Origin: an uncultured bacterium
GTDB taxonomy: Bacteria; Bacillota; Clostridia; Oscillospirales; Oscillospiraceae
Reading direction: 5' to 3'
Length of the DNA stretch: 36,205 nt
Assembly (NCBI GenBank): GCA_947073515.1
Contig: CAMTMC010000027.1
Span: 1 to 36,205 of the forward strand
Below, piece by piece: positions 8,552 to 15,230 of the stretch. Each line of letters begins with the position of its first letter. The first letter of the stretch is position 1. The position numbers and the translations under genes are program-made. Under the pieces are notes generated by a model that was given only the letters and a program-made list of their open reading frames with translations, did not search any database and was not told the origin of the DNA.

Positions 8552-9359
8552 TTACCACCCCCGGTTTTCGGGGGCCAGGTTGTGGTCGATGGTCTCCTCC
8601 AGGTAGTTCCGGAGCTCCTCATCGTAAAAAATAGCTTTCAGGGTGGAGCAGTCGTCCAGGTCGTACTCCTCCATAATTCGTAGGCGCTCATCCGCCAGAA
8701 CCACGTCGAACTCCTCTTCCAGGAATCCGTACAGCCGGTGCAGGATCGCGTTGTTGCTCATGTTGTACCGGCTCCCCATCAGATCCAGCTTGCTGGAGGC
8801 CGTCCGCATCCACCGCCGCAGGTAGTCCCGGCCCGGCGGCTGCGGGGGCGGGGCCTTGCCCTCCGGCAGAGGGGCCGGGAGGGCGGGCACGCTCTGGAAC
8901 GGGTCTGTCTCCGCCTCCTCCAGGGTGAGCACCCGGTCGGCCAGCCTTTGGAATTCCTCCAGGATAAGTTCCTGAAACGGCACCAGTTTCCCCTCCAGCA
9001 ACTGTTCTAGCCTCCCCTCCGCCGCCGGAGTCAGGTAGCCCCCGGTCTTGCGGATGGAGGGCAGAACCTCCGCCGTGACCCACCGCTTGAACTGCTGGGC
9101 CTTTTCCAGCTTGCTGGAGAAGATCAGGGAGTATACGCCGCTTTCGTTGATGATGGTCATTTTCTGGCCCCCGGAGGGGGTGGTGATTTGCCACCCCCCC
9201 CTTATCTTCGGTATCAACGTGTGATTTTAGGGCGTTTTTGGTATCTTTATACCCAAGAGCCTGGGCAATGTCCTTGCCCACAAACCAGGGCTCCCCGTCC
9301 CGCTCCACAATGCGGATATCTCCAAAGTCGGGGTTGTTGAAAATATGAAGGTCGCTCAT
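8552..9359 (-). pseudogene. Bro-N family phage antirepressor, frameshifted in an 8-G tract
   Basis: Two frames join into one Bro-family protein. The first part from ATG 9357-9359 (GGAGGCGGAGG site) reads MSDLHIFNNPDFGDIRIVER, GEPWFVGKDIAQALGYKD and HVDTEDKGG. The rest, in the next frame, reads WQITTPSGGQKMTIINESGV, YSLIFSSKLEKAQQFKRWVT and AEVLPSIRKTGGYL: the continuous order of Bro-N domains, DNA-binding proteins that often act as antirepressors. The shift falls in eight G on the minus strand (C run at 9194-9201). With seven G the frame would be intact and give 268 residues with a C-terminal domain of unknown type. It may be a pseudogene, a phase-variable gene, or a sequencing error in the homopolymer. 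Confidence 0.8.
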
Positions 9360-9487
9360 ACCTCCGCCTCCCTGTTTCCTCCCAGGTAGGCGCTGGCAAA
9401 CTGACACAGCCCCGCCAGCTCACGGACGCTGGCCCGCTCCATTAGTTTCAGGAGTAGCTCCTCATAATGTCTGCGTTCTTCGCTCAT
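9356..9487 (-). CDS. Small conserved ORF with ERASVREL motif (43 aa)
   Basis: The ATG at 9485-9487 follows GGGGGTGAAGG, and the stop overlaps the Bro start (ATGA), showing translational coupling. The product, starting MSEERRHYEELLLKLMERAS, is a predicted two-helix protein with VRELAGLCQFASAYL. A clear relative of 34 residues is encoded at 29951-30055, sharing ERASVREL-x-GL-x2-FA-x-x-Y. No function is known to me. Coupling to the Bro gene suggests a partner or regulator of the antirepressor. Confidence 0.7.
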   Translation of the reverse strand: MSEERRHYEELLLKLMERASVRELAGLCQFASAYLGGNREAEV

Positions 9488-9498
9488 GCCTTCACCCC

Positions 9499-9654
9499 CT
9501 AGTGTCCCGTCATCATCCAGAAGAACCCCAGCGCCGACACCGCGATCAGCAGGGCCAGCAGCAGGGTATACTTCTGTTCGGCGCTCAGGGGCTCCTCTGT
9601 GGTACGCTTGATGGTCAGGCCGTCCTCCCGGATCGTCACCTCAATGCTTTTCAT
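9499..9654 (-). CDS. Small single-span membrane protein (51 aa)
   Basis: The ATG at 9652-9654 starts a 51-residue protein with a charged N-terminal half (MKSIEVTIREDGLTIKRTTE) and one hydrophobic C-terminal helix (YTLLLALLIAVSALGFFWMM). It is the middle of a compact series of small genes (9841 to 9356) read from one promoter. The only possible ribosome site is a GTGAGGG 9 bp upstream. The function is unknown; prophage membrane peptides of this size can act in superinfection exclusion or lysis timing. Confidence 0.6.
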   Translation of the reverse strand: MKSIEVTIREDGLTIKRTTEEPLSAEQKYTLLLALLIAVSALGFFWMMTGH

Positions 9655-9664
9655 ACGGCGGCCC

Positions 9665-9841
9665 TCACCAGTCCCGCTCCATGGTCACATCCCGGAAGTA
9701 CGCCCAGCTGGGGGAATCCCCGTCCGAGTAGCACTCCTCCACGTAGTCAAACCACAGCTCCATCAGATTTTCCTCATCGTACCCGCTGGCCTCAGCCAGC
9801 GGGTAGATCCGGTCGTACAAAAATTCCTTTACTCGTCCCAT
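9665..9841 (-). CDS. Small acidic phage protein (58 aa)
   Basis: The ATG at 9839-9841 has an AAGGAGG site upstream and encodes a 58-residue acidic protein (LAEASGYDEENLMELWFDYV, then SWAYFRDVTMERDW). Similar small acidic proteins with a WxxFxxxTxERDW end occur in Firmicutes prophages, but I know no function for them. The upstream frame is open to 9979 but runs through the promoter, so this start is preferred. It is the first gene of the leftward series controlled by the promoter at 9894-9922. Confidence 0.7.
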   Translation of the reverse strand: MGRVKEFLYDRIYPLAEASGYDEENLMELWFDYVEECYSDGDSPSWAYFRDVTMERDW

Positions 9842-9893
9842 AATCGCTGCCTCCTTAAATTTTTCTCGGGGGGCTTCCCCCGCTGACAATGTC

Positions 9894-9922
9894 AGTATAA
9901 TACATGTACCCATACATTTCAA
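9894..9922 (-). promoter_or_regulatory. Leftward promoter overlapping operator-like repeat 1
   Basis: On the minus strand TTGAAA (9917-9922) is followed by a 17-bp spacer and TATACT (9894-9899). The spacer contains the first of three copies of ATGTRCCCAT. The palindrome TGACAATGTCA (9884-9894) lies at the start of the transcript. It would drive the small genes and the Bro gene (9841 to 8552). Confidence 0.75.
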
Positions 9923-9985
9923 TAGGTAAACTGCACAAACATGTGCCCATACATTTGTGAAAAGTATGTATGTACCCATTCATAT
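9902..9985 (+). repeat. Three direct repeats, likely operators of the RHH regulator
   Basis: The core ATGTRCCCAT occurs at 9904-9913, 9941-9950 and 9970-9979. The first two copies share 17 of 18 bases over ACATGTRCCCATACATTT. They lie between the leftward promoter and the rightward gene for a ribbon-helix-helix protein, the arrangement of an autoregulated divergent switch. Confidence 0.75.
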
Positions 9986-10023
9986 CGGTGTGGTATACTA
10001 TAGGCAGGAAGGAGGTTCGATAC

Positions 10024-10293
10024 ATGCCCCTTAGTGAAGCAAGGAAACGTGCTAATCAAAAATATATTGATAAGCAAGGAGAAATTAAAGTAAGGGTCAG
10101 CAAAGAGAGAAAAGCCATTATCCAATCCCACGCAGAGGCCCGGGGTGAGAGCGTCAATAGATTCATCAACCGGGCCATCGACCAAACCATGGAGCAGGAC
10201 ACAGAAGGAGGTGAACACCGTGAACATGACGGAGCCCAGCCGGCTGATATTGGGGCTCAGGGCCGCGGGGTGGTCGGAGAAGGAGATCAATGA
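10024..10293 (+). CDS. Ribbon-helix-helix (Arc-like) DNA-binding protein
   Basis: From ATG 10024 (AGGAAGGAGG upstream) the 89-residue protein begins MPLSEARKRANQKYIDKQGE, then IKVRVSKERKAIIQSHAEAR and GESVNRFINRAIDQTM. The short beta strand (IKVRVS) followed by two helices is the Arc/MetJ fold, which binds DNA as a dimer. The C-terminal tail overlaps the next small gene by 74 bp in another frame and looks unstructured. A TATACT -10 element lies just upstream, among the ATGTRCCCAT repeats that are its probable operators. It probably represses itself and the leftward small-gene/Bro transcript. Confidence 0.85.
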   Translation: MPLSEARKRANQKYIDKQGEIKVRVSKERKAIIQSHAEARGESVNRFINRAIDQTMEQDTEGGEHREHDGAQPADIGAQGRGVVGEGDQ

Positions 10294-10351
10294 CTTCATC
10301 CTGTATATCGAGCTGGGCGACGAGCAGTACAAGCCCAAGGCCAGAACTTAG
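10220..10351 (+). CDS. Small phage protein (43 aa), GTG start
   Basis: GTG at 10220-10222 follows GGAGGTG and opens a 43-residue frame that overlaps the end of the RHH gene. The product (RLILGLRAAGWSEKEINDFI, then LYIELGDEQYKPKART) resembles small helical proteins often found in Clostridia prophages beside regulators; their function is unknown. An ATG two codons later is an alternative start. The third gene of the unit follows 44 bp downstream. Confidence 0.7.
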   Translation: MNMTEPSRLILGLRAAGWSEKEINDFILYIELGDEQYKPKART

Positions 10352-10395
10352 GGCGTGATTTACGCCTGGCAGGACACGGAAGGAGGTGAACAGAA

Positions 10396-10542
10396 ATGAC
10401 AGATAAAGAGCGAAAGGACGCCCAGCAGGCGATTCTGTATGAACTGCGCCGCCTGATCAAGAAGAGCGGCAAGGATTACACCAACCAGGAGCTTTGCGAC
10501 CTGATCGACACCATTGCGGAGGCCAAAGACCAGGAGGCGTGA
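10396..10542 (+). CDS. Small phage protein (48 aa)
   Basis: ATG 10396-10398 is preceded by GGAGGTGAACAG and begins MTDKERKDAQQAILYELRRL, then IKKSGKDYTNQELCDLIDTI. The protein is predicted to be fully helical. It is the last gene of the rightward RHH unit and lies directly before a strong terminator. No function is recognised. Confidence 0.65.
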   Translation: MTDKERKDAQQAILYELRRLIKKSGKDYTNQELCDLIDTIAEAKDQEA

Positions 10543-10550
10543 TTTCCGCA

Positions 10551-10577
10551 GGCCGGGGAGAAATCCCCGGCCTTTTT
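10551..10577 (+). terminator. Intrinsic terminator of the RHH operon
   Basis: A 9-bp stem GGCCGGGGA / TCCCCGGCC with a GAAA tetraloop is followed by five T. The rha stop codon on the other strand overlaps the T run, so two convergent units end here. Confidence 0.92.
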
Positions 10578-11229
10578 ATGCGGCGATCTGCCGCCTGGTG
10601 TTGTTGGTGTGAATGAACTCCTTAATCCGCGCATACTCCCAGCCGCAATCCACCAGGCCGCTCACCAGGCACTCCATAGACTGGACGGCCCGCAGCTCCT
10701 CCTGGGTAAGGTAGTCCCGCAGACTGTCTCTCTTGGTGATCCCAAACTTCTCCCGGAGCTGGTTGGCGCTCAGCCCAAACAATTCCTTGTAGATACAGTT
10801 GGTGTAGGTGGGGTAAGCGTGGCCGTGCATCCGGGCATCCTCAGTGGACTGCTGGAGGGCTTTTGTCAGAGCCTGCCGGACAGCAATCCCTTTTTGCCGT
10901 TCGATCAGCTTGCCTTGCAGGGCGGCCTCCATAGCGTTGAACTGCTTGATGTAGGCCTCTTTGAACTTCATTGCCAGTTCGCCGGTGTAGCCCATGACAA
11001 GGAGGGTAAAGCCGTCACGGGTCATAACACAGGCTTTTTGCTTTCGGTTCATAGAATCCGAGTAAAAGATATCGCCAAAATTGGCGGTATTAAATTCCTC
11101 GCTACAGCCAAGGGTTTTAATGTCCCGCATTACCTTGTCATGTGCTTTTCCGAAAGTTTCCGCCACATCCAAGCTGGTGACGGCGGCTCGTTCCTCTTTC
11201 TGGAATTTTGCGATTTCGACATTCAGCAT
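10576..11229 (-). CDS. rha: Rha family phage regulatory protein
   Basis: The 217-residue product contains the Rha domain: VTSLDVAETFGKAHDKVMRD, IKTLGCSEEFNTANF, SMNRKQKACVMTRDGFTLLV and MGYTGELAMKFKEAYIKQFN. Rha proteins are phage regulators that can interfere with infection in strains lacking certain host factors and often carry a second C-terminal DNA-binding module, here residues ~130-217 (KELFGLSANQLREKFGITKR). The start is ATG 11227-11229 with AAAGGA eight bases upstream; the frame is open a further 20 codons but without a ribosome site. The leader contains the 20-bp sequence complementary to the loop of the Bro terminator, hinting at RNA-level cross-talk between two antirepressor-type genes. 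Confidence 0.87.
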   Translation of the reverse strand: MLNVEIAKFQKEERAAVTSLDVAETFGKAHDKVMRDIKTLGCSEEFNTANFGDIFYSDSMNRKQKACVMTRDGFTLLVMGYTGELAMKFKEAYIKQFNAMEAALQGKLIERQKGIAVRQALTKALQQSTEDARMHGHAYPTYTNCIYKELFGLSANQLREKFGITKRDSLRDYLTQEELRAVQSMECLVSGLVDCGWEYARIKEFIHTNNTRRQIAA

Positions 11230-11263
11230 AATCTCAATCCTTTCGTTGATTAAAAAATGTTTT

Positions 11264-11283
11264 CCGCTGTCTCGATATTGAGT
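11264..11283 (-). repeat. 20-bp inverted repeat, right copy, in rha leader
   Basis: Read on the minus strand this is ACTCAATATCGAGACAGCGG, identical to 8521-8540. It starts 35 bp upstream of the rha start codon and directly follows a TTGACA. Confidence 0.9.
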
Positions 11284-11305
11284 TGTCAAGGTTCAAACCG
11301 GCCAG

Positions 11306-11328
11306 CCGCCCCGACTGGGGCGGTTTTT
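11306..11328 (+). terminator. GC hairpin between tail chaperone and rha
   Basis: A CCGCCCC / GGGGCGG stem with a GACT loop is followed by five T on the plus strand. On the minus strand it follows the chaperone stop with no T run, so in that direction it could be a weak attenuator or RNA-processing site. No plus-strand gene needing it is evident. Confidence 0.5.
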
Positions 11329-11860
11329 CATTTCCCCTGGCCGTCCTTTGGCTTGCGCCGGTCAATCTCCAGCGCCGCCATGTCCATCACCAGGCCCGGG
11401 GGAAGCAGCAGCGCCTCCTTGACCGACAGGCCCAGGAATTTAGAGGCCATGCTTAAATACTGGGCCCGGGTGAGCCGGCGCCCGTTTTTTTTTCCAGCTC
11501 CAGAAGGCCCTTGTCGATCTCCCGGGGTTTCCCCTCCTCCCGGTCAAATCCGGCGGCAATGGCCGCGTGAATCGCGGCCCTGGCCAGGGGCACGTCCAGC
11601 GGGGAGAGGACGGTCTCAAACAGCTCCGCCGTGGGAACCGGCAGCGGGTCATATCCCTGGTGCCTCCGGTACAGCTCCCCCTGGGTGGCCAGCTCCTCCA
11701 GGTACCAGCACACCGCCTCAAAGTCCTCCCGGCCGTTCCCCTTAATGGGATCCAGTATGGAGCCCTCAGCCCCAAACTGGTCGTAGACATCGAACAGGGC
11801 CGCCCCGTTAAACAGCAGGTGATATTCCCGGCCGTCCAGCTCAAAGGGGATCAGCTTCAT
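11328..11860 (-). CDS. Tail assembly chaperone, long form made by -1 frameshift (G-T type)
   Basis: The short form (11453-11860) ends soon after a run of nine A on the minus strand (11485-11493). Slipping back one base there gives GAA AAA AAA AAC GGG, and the new frame is open for about 55 codons (NGRRLTRAQYLSMASKFLGL, then VMDMAALEIDRRKPKDGQGK) to TGA at 11328-11330, for 177 residues in total. Siphophages of many hosts make two tail chaperones by this route, the longer one recruiting the tape measure during tail assembly. Position directly after the major tail protein supports this. The extension has no ribosome site of its own. Confidence 0.85.
11453..11860 (-). CDS. Tail assembly chaperone, short form (G type)
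   Basis: The 135-residue protein begins MKLIPFELDGREYHLLFNGA, ALFDVYDQFGAEGSIL, the usual beta-strand then helix start of G-type tail chaperones. Its ATG overlaps the stop of the major tail protein gene (ATGA), so translation is coupled. The last ten residues follow the slippery A9 tract and are replaced in the long form. The protein would coat the tape measure before tube polymerisation. The tape measure itself is 3.5 kb away, beyond the inserted island. Confidence 0.85.
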   Translation of the reverse strand: MKLIPFELDGREYHLLFNGAALFDVYDQFGAEGSILDPIKGNGREDFEAVCWYLEELATQGELYRRHQGYDPLPVPTAELFETVLSPLDVPLARAAIHAAIAAGFDREEGKPREIDKGLLELEKKTGAGSPGPSI

Positions 11861-12516
11861 ACCGTGGCCGCCTTGCCGGCCGCCCGGGCTGTGGCGCTCT
11901 GGCCCTGGATCTCGCCGCCCGCTTCATTGCCGATGTCAGTAGAGGTGCCGTCAAACATGCCGTCCACCCAGGCCTGGGCCTCCTCCTCCGTCTCGAAGAA
12001 GTCCGACTCGATCTTCCAGTCCCCCGAGTCGCAGGCCGAGCCGGTAAACTGAAGCTTGCTGGTGGACAGGGTAATATTTTCCCCGTCGGTGTTGTATGTG
12101 GCGCCCTGGAGCATGGCCTTGACCTTGGGATAAAAAATGCCCATGCACACATCCCGGCCGTCGTCCAGGATCTTGCTGACGAAAAACCCAAGGCCGCCGT
12201 AGGGGGTCTTGTCCGTGCTCCGGAAGCGCATGTTCTTCTTCGTCTCGCTCTCCAGCGTGGTGCCGGACACGGCGGACATGCTGTCCCGGGGCACCTCGGT
12301 GGTCTCGATGGCGATGACAGTCTCCTTGAACTTGTTCACGTAGACCTTCAGGACGTTGTCGCCGTAGCCCTTGGCCTCATTGAAGGCGGGGGTATCGGTG
12401 GCCTTGTTCAGCGCCCCAAGGGTGATGGCCGGGCCGTAGCTGGGCAGCTTGCCCATCTTCTGCGGGCTTTCCGCCGCGAAGGGGGCCCACCTGATGTACT
12501 TCGCTCCGTAATCCAT
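11857..12516 (-). CDS. Major tail (tube) protein
   Basis: The 219-residue protein, starting MDYGAKYIRWAPFAAESPQK, lies directly before the tail chaperones, as major tail proteins do. It has typical stretches of phi13-type tube proteins (VYVNKFKETVIAIETTEVPR, KNMRFRSTDKTPYGGLGFFV), with a Thr/Ser/Gly-rich C-terminal part that may face outward. A leader of GGAGG (AAGGAGGAAATT) precedes the ATG. It polymerises as hexameric rings around the tape measure. No C-terminal Ig domain is seen, and the Ala-rich end is short. Confidence 0.88.
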   Translation of the reverse strand: MDYGAKYIRWAPFAAESPQKMGKLPSYGPAITLGALNKATDTPAFNEAKGYGDNVLKVYVNKFKETVIAIETTEVPRDSMSAVSGTTLESETKKNMRFRSTDKTPYGGLGFFVSKILDDGRDVCMGIFYPKVKAMLQGATYNTDGENITLSTSKLQFTGSACDSGDWKIESDFFETEEEAQAWVDGMFDGTSTDIGNEAGGEIQGQSATARAAGKAATV

Positions 12517-12526
12517 AATTTCCTCC

Positions 12527-12949
12527 TTACAGATTTTTTGATTTTAGAAACTCATCGTAAATCTTCGCCGCCTCCTCCACCGCGGGACCGGCGGCAGCCT
12601 CGTTGGCCAGTTTGATAAACGGCCTGGCCGGGATCTTCCTGCTGGGAACGCCGTACTCGTTTATAAATGCCACGGCGGCGTTGCGCTCCTCTTTGTCATT
12701 CACGCCCTGGGGCGTCACATAGACCACCCGGCCCCCGTCCTTGGCCCGCTTCATCCTGCCCCGGCGGATAGACCGCAGGGTATCACCGGTATCATATACC
12801 CCCATGGTCACGCCCTGGGCAATCTGGGCCTCCTCTACCACCTGGGCCTCGGCGTCCAGCATGGCGGCGGCCACATCATCGGGGATGTCCTCGATCTCCT
12901 GTAGGGACAAAATCAGGTCGTCCAGACCGTCCACACTCAATTTCGCCAT
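12527..12949 (-). CDS. HK97 gp10-like head-tail connector protein
   Basis: The 140-residue product has the family pattern: LDDLILSLQEIEDIPDDVAA, QGVTMGVYDTGDTLRSIRRG, VAFINEYGVPSRKIPARPFI. The YDTGxLRxSI-like motif and the EYG...PARPF motif are hallmarks of HK97 gp10, a connector or tail-completion protein. It abuts the preceding gene (stop 12950, start 12949), consistent with a coupled morphogenesis operon. Length is usual. Confidence 0.88.
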   Translation of the reverse strand: MAKLSVDGLDDLILSLQEIEDIPDDVAAAMLDAEAQVVEEAQIAQGVTMGVYDTGDTLRSIRRGRMKRAKDGGRVVYVTPQGVNDKEERNAAVAFINEYGVPSRKIPARPFIKLANEAAAGPAVEEAAKIYDEFLKSKNL

Positions 12950-13279
12950 TTACACATCACCGTCCACCGCCTCAAATTCAAACACATAGTGCTGGCCCAT
13001 CTCGTCGCTGGCGTTGATGATCTCCGGGGCGGTAAACCCCCGGACGGCCATCAGCGCCCGGCGCAGGGCCTTTTTTGTGGGCTGGGGCCGCTTTTTCAGC
13101 GGCAGGAACCAGTGTACCTGCACCAGGTACCGGATGACATGGGGCACATTGTCCCCAAACCCGGCGGGAAGCTCGTTGAAATTAAAGGTGCAGTATTCCC
13201 CGGCGTCCCCGGTGTACAAGTCGGGCACACACACGCCCACCAGCGGCTTCACCGCCGCCCTGATTTTGCTGTCAATCAC
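12950..13279 (-). CDS. Tail terminator / tail completion-type protein
   Basis: GTG at 13277-13279 overlaps the stop of the upstream head-closure gene (TGTGA), giving 109 residues; the frame is open for 11 more codons but only inside the upstream gene. The protein (VIDSKIRAAVKPLVGVCVPD, FNFNELPAGFGDNVPHVIRY, LVQVHWFLPLKKRPQPTKKA) has the mixed alpha/beta pattern of small tail terminators. Gene order (adaptor, head closure, gp10, terminator, tube) is disturbed only in that this gene precedes gp10. Assignment is by order and general pattern. Confidence 0.65.
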   Translation of the reverse strand: MIDSKIRAAVKPLVGVCVPDLYTGDAGEYCTFNFNELPAGFGDNVPHVIRYLVQVHWFLPLKKRPQPTKKALRRALMAVRGFTAPEIINASDEMGQHYVFEFEAVDGDV

Positions 13280-13620
13280 AGGCCTGTCCCCGTCCCTTCC
13301 CACTTGCACCACAGCTCTATATATTCCCCGCTGTCCCCATAGGGGTTGATATAGACGATCTCATAGTCCAGCCCCTTGTACCGGACGAACATCTTGCGGT
13401 CGATGGCTTTCCGGGTCCAGCGGATGAGAAAACGAACCTTCGCTTCCCCAATGTCGGCGTTGGCCTTTGCCAGCTCCGTCCCGCTGGTCTGGCTGAACTT
13501 GGCCCAGCAGGTGTGTACCGGAAGCGGATCCGGGCTCTCGGGCCGATATCCGTCCTCGTCCAGCGCCGGTTTGCGGTAGACAGTGATCCGCTTGTTCAGC
13601 TCTCCCGCATTGACGTACAT
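13276..13620 (-). CDS. Head closure / head-tail adaptor protein (SPP1 gp16-like)
   Basis: The 114-residue product begins MYVNAGELNKRITVYRKPAL and has VHTCWAKFSQTSGTELAKAN, VRFLIRWTRKAIDRKMFVRY and KGLDYEIVYINPYGDSGEYI. This is the usual barrel of phage head-closure proteins: a hydrophobic N-terminal strand, an R-W-T segment, and YEIxxIxP near the end. It plugs the portal after packaging and contacts the tail. A GGGGG site lies before the ATG. A 17-bp palindrome ends 21 bp upstream of its start. Confidence 0.85.
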   Translation of the reverse strand: MYVNAGELNKRITVYRKPALDEDGYRPESPDPLPVHTCWAKFSQTSGTELAKANADIGEAKVRFLIRWTRKAIDRKMFVRYKGLDYEIVYINPYGDSGEYIELWCKWEGTGTGL

Positions 13621-13630
13621 GAGAGCCCCC

Positions 13631-13966
13631 CTATTCTCCGGTGTCCAACTTGGACACCGGCTCCGTCAGCTTCAGCTGGTTCAGCATCTGCCGGAACGCC
13701 CGGTTTTCCACGGCGGCGTAGCTTCCCTGGGCCTGGACCGCCGCCCCTCTCCGATCCCAGGCGTCCAGCACCAGGGCGTTGACACACAGGTCGTACTGCC
13801 TCCGCCGGGGGGTGCCCGCCTCCGGCTCTGACACCCCAGCCCCCTTCATGTAACTTATCGCCGCCTGGATCATCCCCTCAAAAACCGGTTCCTCCTCGGG
13901 GCTCAGCTCATCAATGCGGCAGTAGGCCATTGCGGCGGCTTTACGCTCCAAACCAGGATCAGACAT
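13631..13966 (-). CDS. Head-tail connector (adaptor) protein
   Basis: The start MSDPGLERKAAAMAYCRIDE (ATG 13964-13966) overlaps the end of the capsid gene by eight bases. The 111-residue helical product (EGMIQAAISYMKGAGVSEPE, RRQYDLCVNALVLDAWDRRG, NRAFRQMLNQLKL) fits gp6/gp15-type adaptors that form a ring under the portal. It ends ...VSKLDTGE; the codons of this end form the left copy of the 17-bp palindrome. The frame is open further upstream, but only inside the capsid gene. Confidence 0.8.
   Translation of the reverse strand: MSDPGLERKAAAMAYCRIDELSPEEEPVFEGMIQAAISYMKGAGVSEPEAGTPRRRQYDLCVNALVLDAWDRRGAAVQAQGSYAAVENRAFRQMLNQLKLTEPVSKLDTGE
13641..13657 (+). repeat. 17-bp palindrome, copy A
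   Basis: GTGTCCAACTTGGACAC: two 8-bp arms around one central base; the symmetry extends to 11-bp arms (13639-13661). One of four copies of GTGYCCAA-S-TTGGRCAC. It lies in the last codons of the adaptor gene, 21 bp before the head-closure start. Confidence 0.85.
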
Positions 13967-15230
13967 CACCGTCAGCCTTTCCCTTGGCCTTGGCTTTGGC
14001 CTGCGCCCCATCCAGGCCGGCAATCGTCGCCTTAAAGGCGGCGTTTTTGTCCACGCCCATCACGCCCATCCGGCACAGGCCGCGGATCTCGTAGCTGTCA
14101 GTGGCCCAGGCATCGCCGCCCACATCAGTTGCGGCCACCTCAATGCCCTTCCGGATAAACAAGGTGCCCAGGGCCTTGAAGTTCCCGGCGTAAATCGGCG
14201 TTTTCCCGCCCTCATCCGGGATCAGATCATTGTCGGCATACACAACCCGGCGCCCGGACATCCGGTAAACCTGGGGATCTGCGGGGTTGGGCACCAGCAG
14301 GGAGCGCCCGTTCCCGTCCGCCCATCCATCCATCTCCGCAAACCCGGTCTGGTTGGTCAGGAGCACAGCCCGTCCGCTGTGGGCGGTGTTCAGATCCCGG
14401 ATCAGGGCCTGTCGAAGCTCCCTGGCCTCGCTCCCCGCCGTCAGGCTCACCTCTCTGGTCAGGCCGGTCAGCAGCTCCAGCAAAAGGGCGTTTTTGGTCA
14501 GCACATACTTGGGCGCGAACCAGCCGGCCAGATACCGCAGCAGGCCGAAAACGTTGTCGTCCAGCAGCTCAGAGGATACCGCCAGCCGGTCCCCGTACTT
14601 GCTCACCGTGTAGGTCAGCTTCTCAAATTCCGGCTGGTCCTCCTTCCCAATCGTACCCATCTCCAGCACCTTGGGCAGGGGCTTGCGGGCGCCCTTCTCG
14701 AAAGCCCGCCAGCCGCTCAGGCTCCGCACGGTCTCCACGGTAAAGAACTGGGACAGGTCCAGCAGTTCCTTTTCATACTCGTGGATGATCCGGTCAAACT
14801 CCTCCGGCACCAGGTAGCCGCCGTCCGCCCCCTCCGGGGTGCCGCCGCTCTCAGTCAGCGCCTTGGTCAGCGGGGCGTACTCCTCCAGCCCCCATGCCTG
14901 CTTGACCTTTACGCCGTTGCGAAGCGCCTTGCAGAAAGCGGCGGCGTATTCGTTGGTGCCGCGGATATTGTCAATGGCCCTGCCCTTGGCCTCCTCCGCC
15001 TTCTTGGCCTCATGATCCTGATACATCCCCTTCAGCTTGCCGTCCTGCTCGCTGAACCGGCCCTCCTGAGCCAGCTGGGCCTCCACGGCGTCGATCTCCT
15101 GGTTCATCTTCTCCACCTCGCCCATCAGGGCCTTGTGGGCGTCCAGATCCTTTTTTGCCAGCAGCGCCTGGCCCTCCTTCAGCTTGTCGGCCCGCTTGGC
15201 CTTCAGCTCCAGCAATTCCTGATACGTCAT
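13959..15230 (-). CDS. Major capsid protein (HK97 fold)
   Basis: This 423-residue protein follows the protease in the usual order. Residues ~1-100 form the charged coiled-coil delta domain that scaffolds the procapsid (LLELKAKRADKLKEGQALLA, VEKMNQEIDAVEAQLAQEGR) and would be cleaved. The mature part starts near the GTPEGADGGYLVPEEFDRII motif, very typical of HK97 capsids, and continues with P-domain and spine segments (YTVSKYGDRLAVSSELLDDN). The ATG overlaps the protease stop (ATGA) with GGAGG upstream. The Lys/Ala-rich end (QAKAKAKGKADGDV) is unusual and may lie on the inner or outer surface. Confidence 0.95.
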   Translation of the reverse strand: MTYQELLELKAKRADKLKEGQALLAKKDLDAHKALMGEVEKMNQEIDAVEAQLAQEGRFSEQDGKLKGMYQDHEAKKAEEAKGRAIDNIRGTNEYAAAFCKALRNGVKVKQAWGLEEYAPLTKALTESGGTPEGADGGYLVPEEFDRIIHEYEKELLDLSQFFTVETVRSLSGWRAFEKGARKPLPKVLEMGTIGKEDQPEFEKLTYTVSKYGDRLAVSSELLDDNVFGLLRYLAGWFAPKYVLTKNALLLELLTGLTREVSLTAGSEARELRQALIRDLNTAHSGRAVLLTNQTGFAEMDGWADGNGRSLLVPNPADPQVYRMSGRRVVYADNDLIPDEGGKTPIYAGNFKALGTLFIRKGIEVAATDVGGDAWATDSYEIRGLCRMGVMGVDKNAAFKATIAGLDGAQAKAKAKGKADGDV

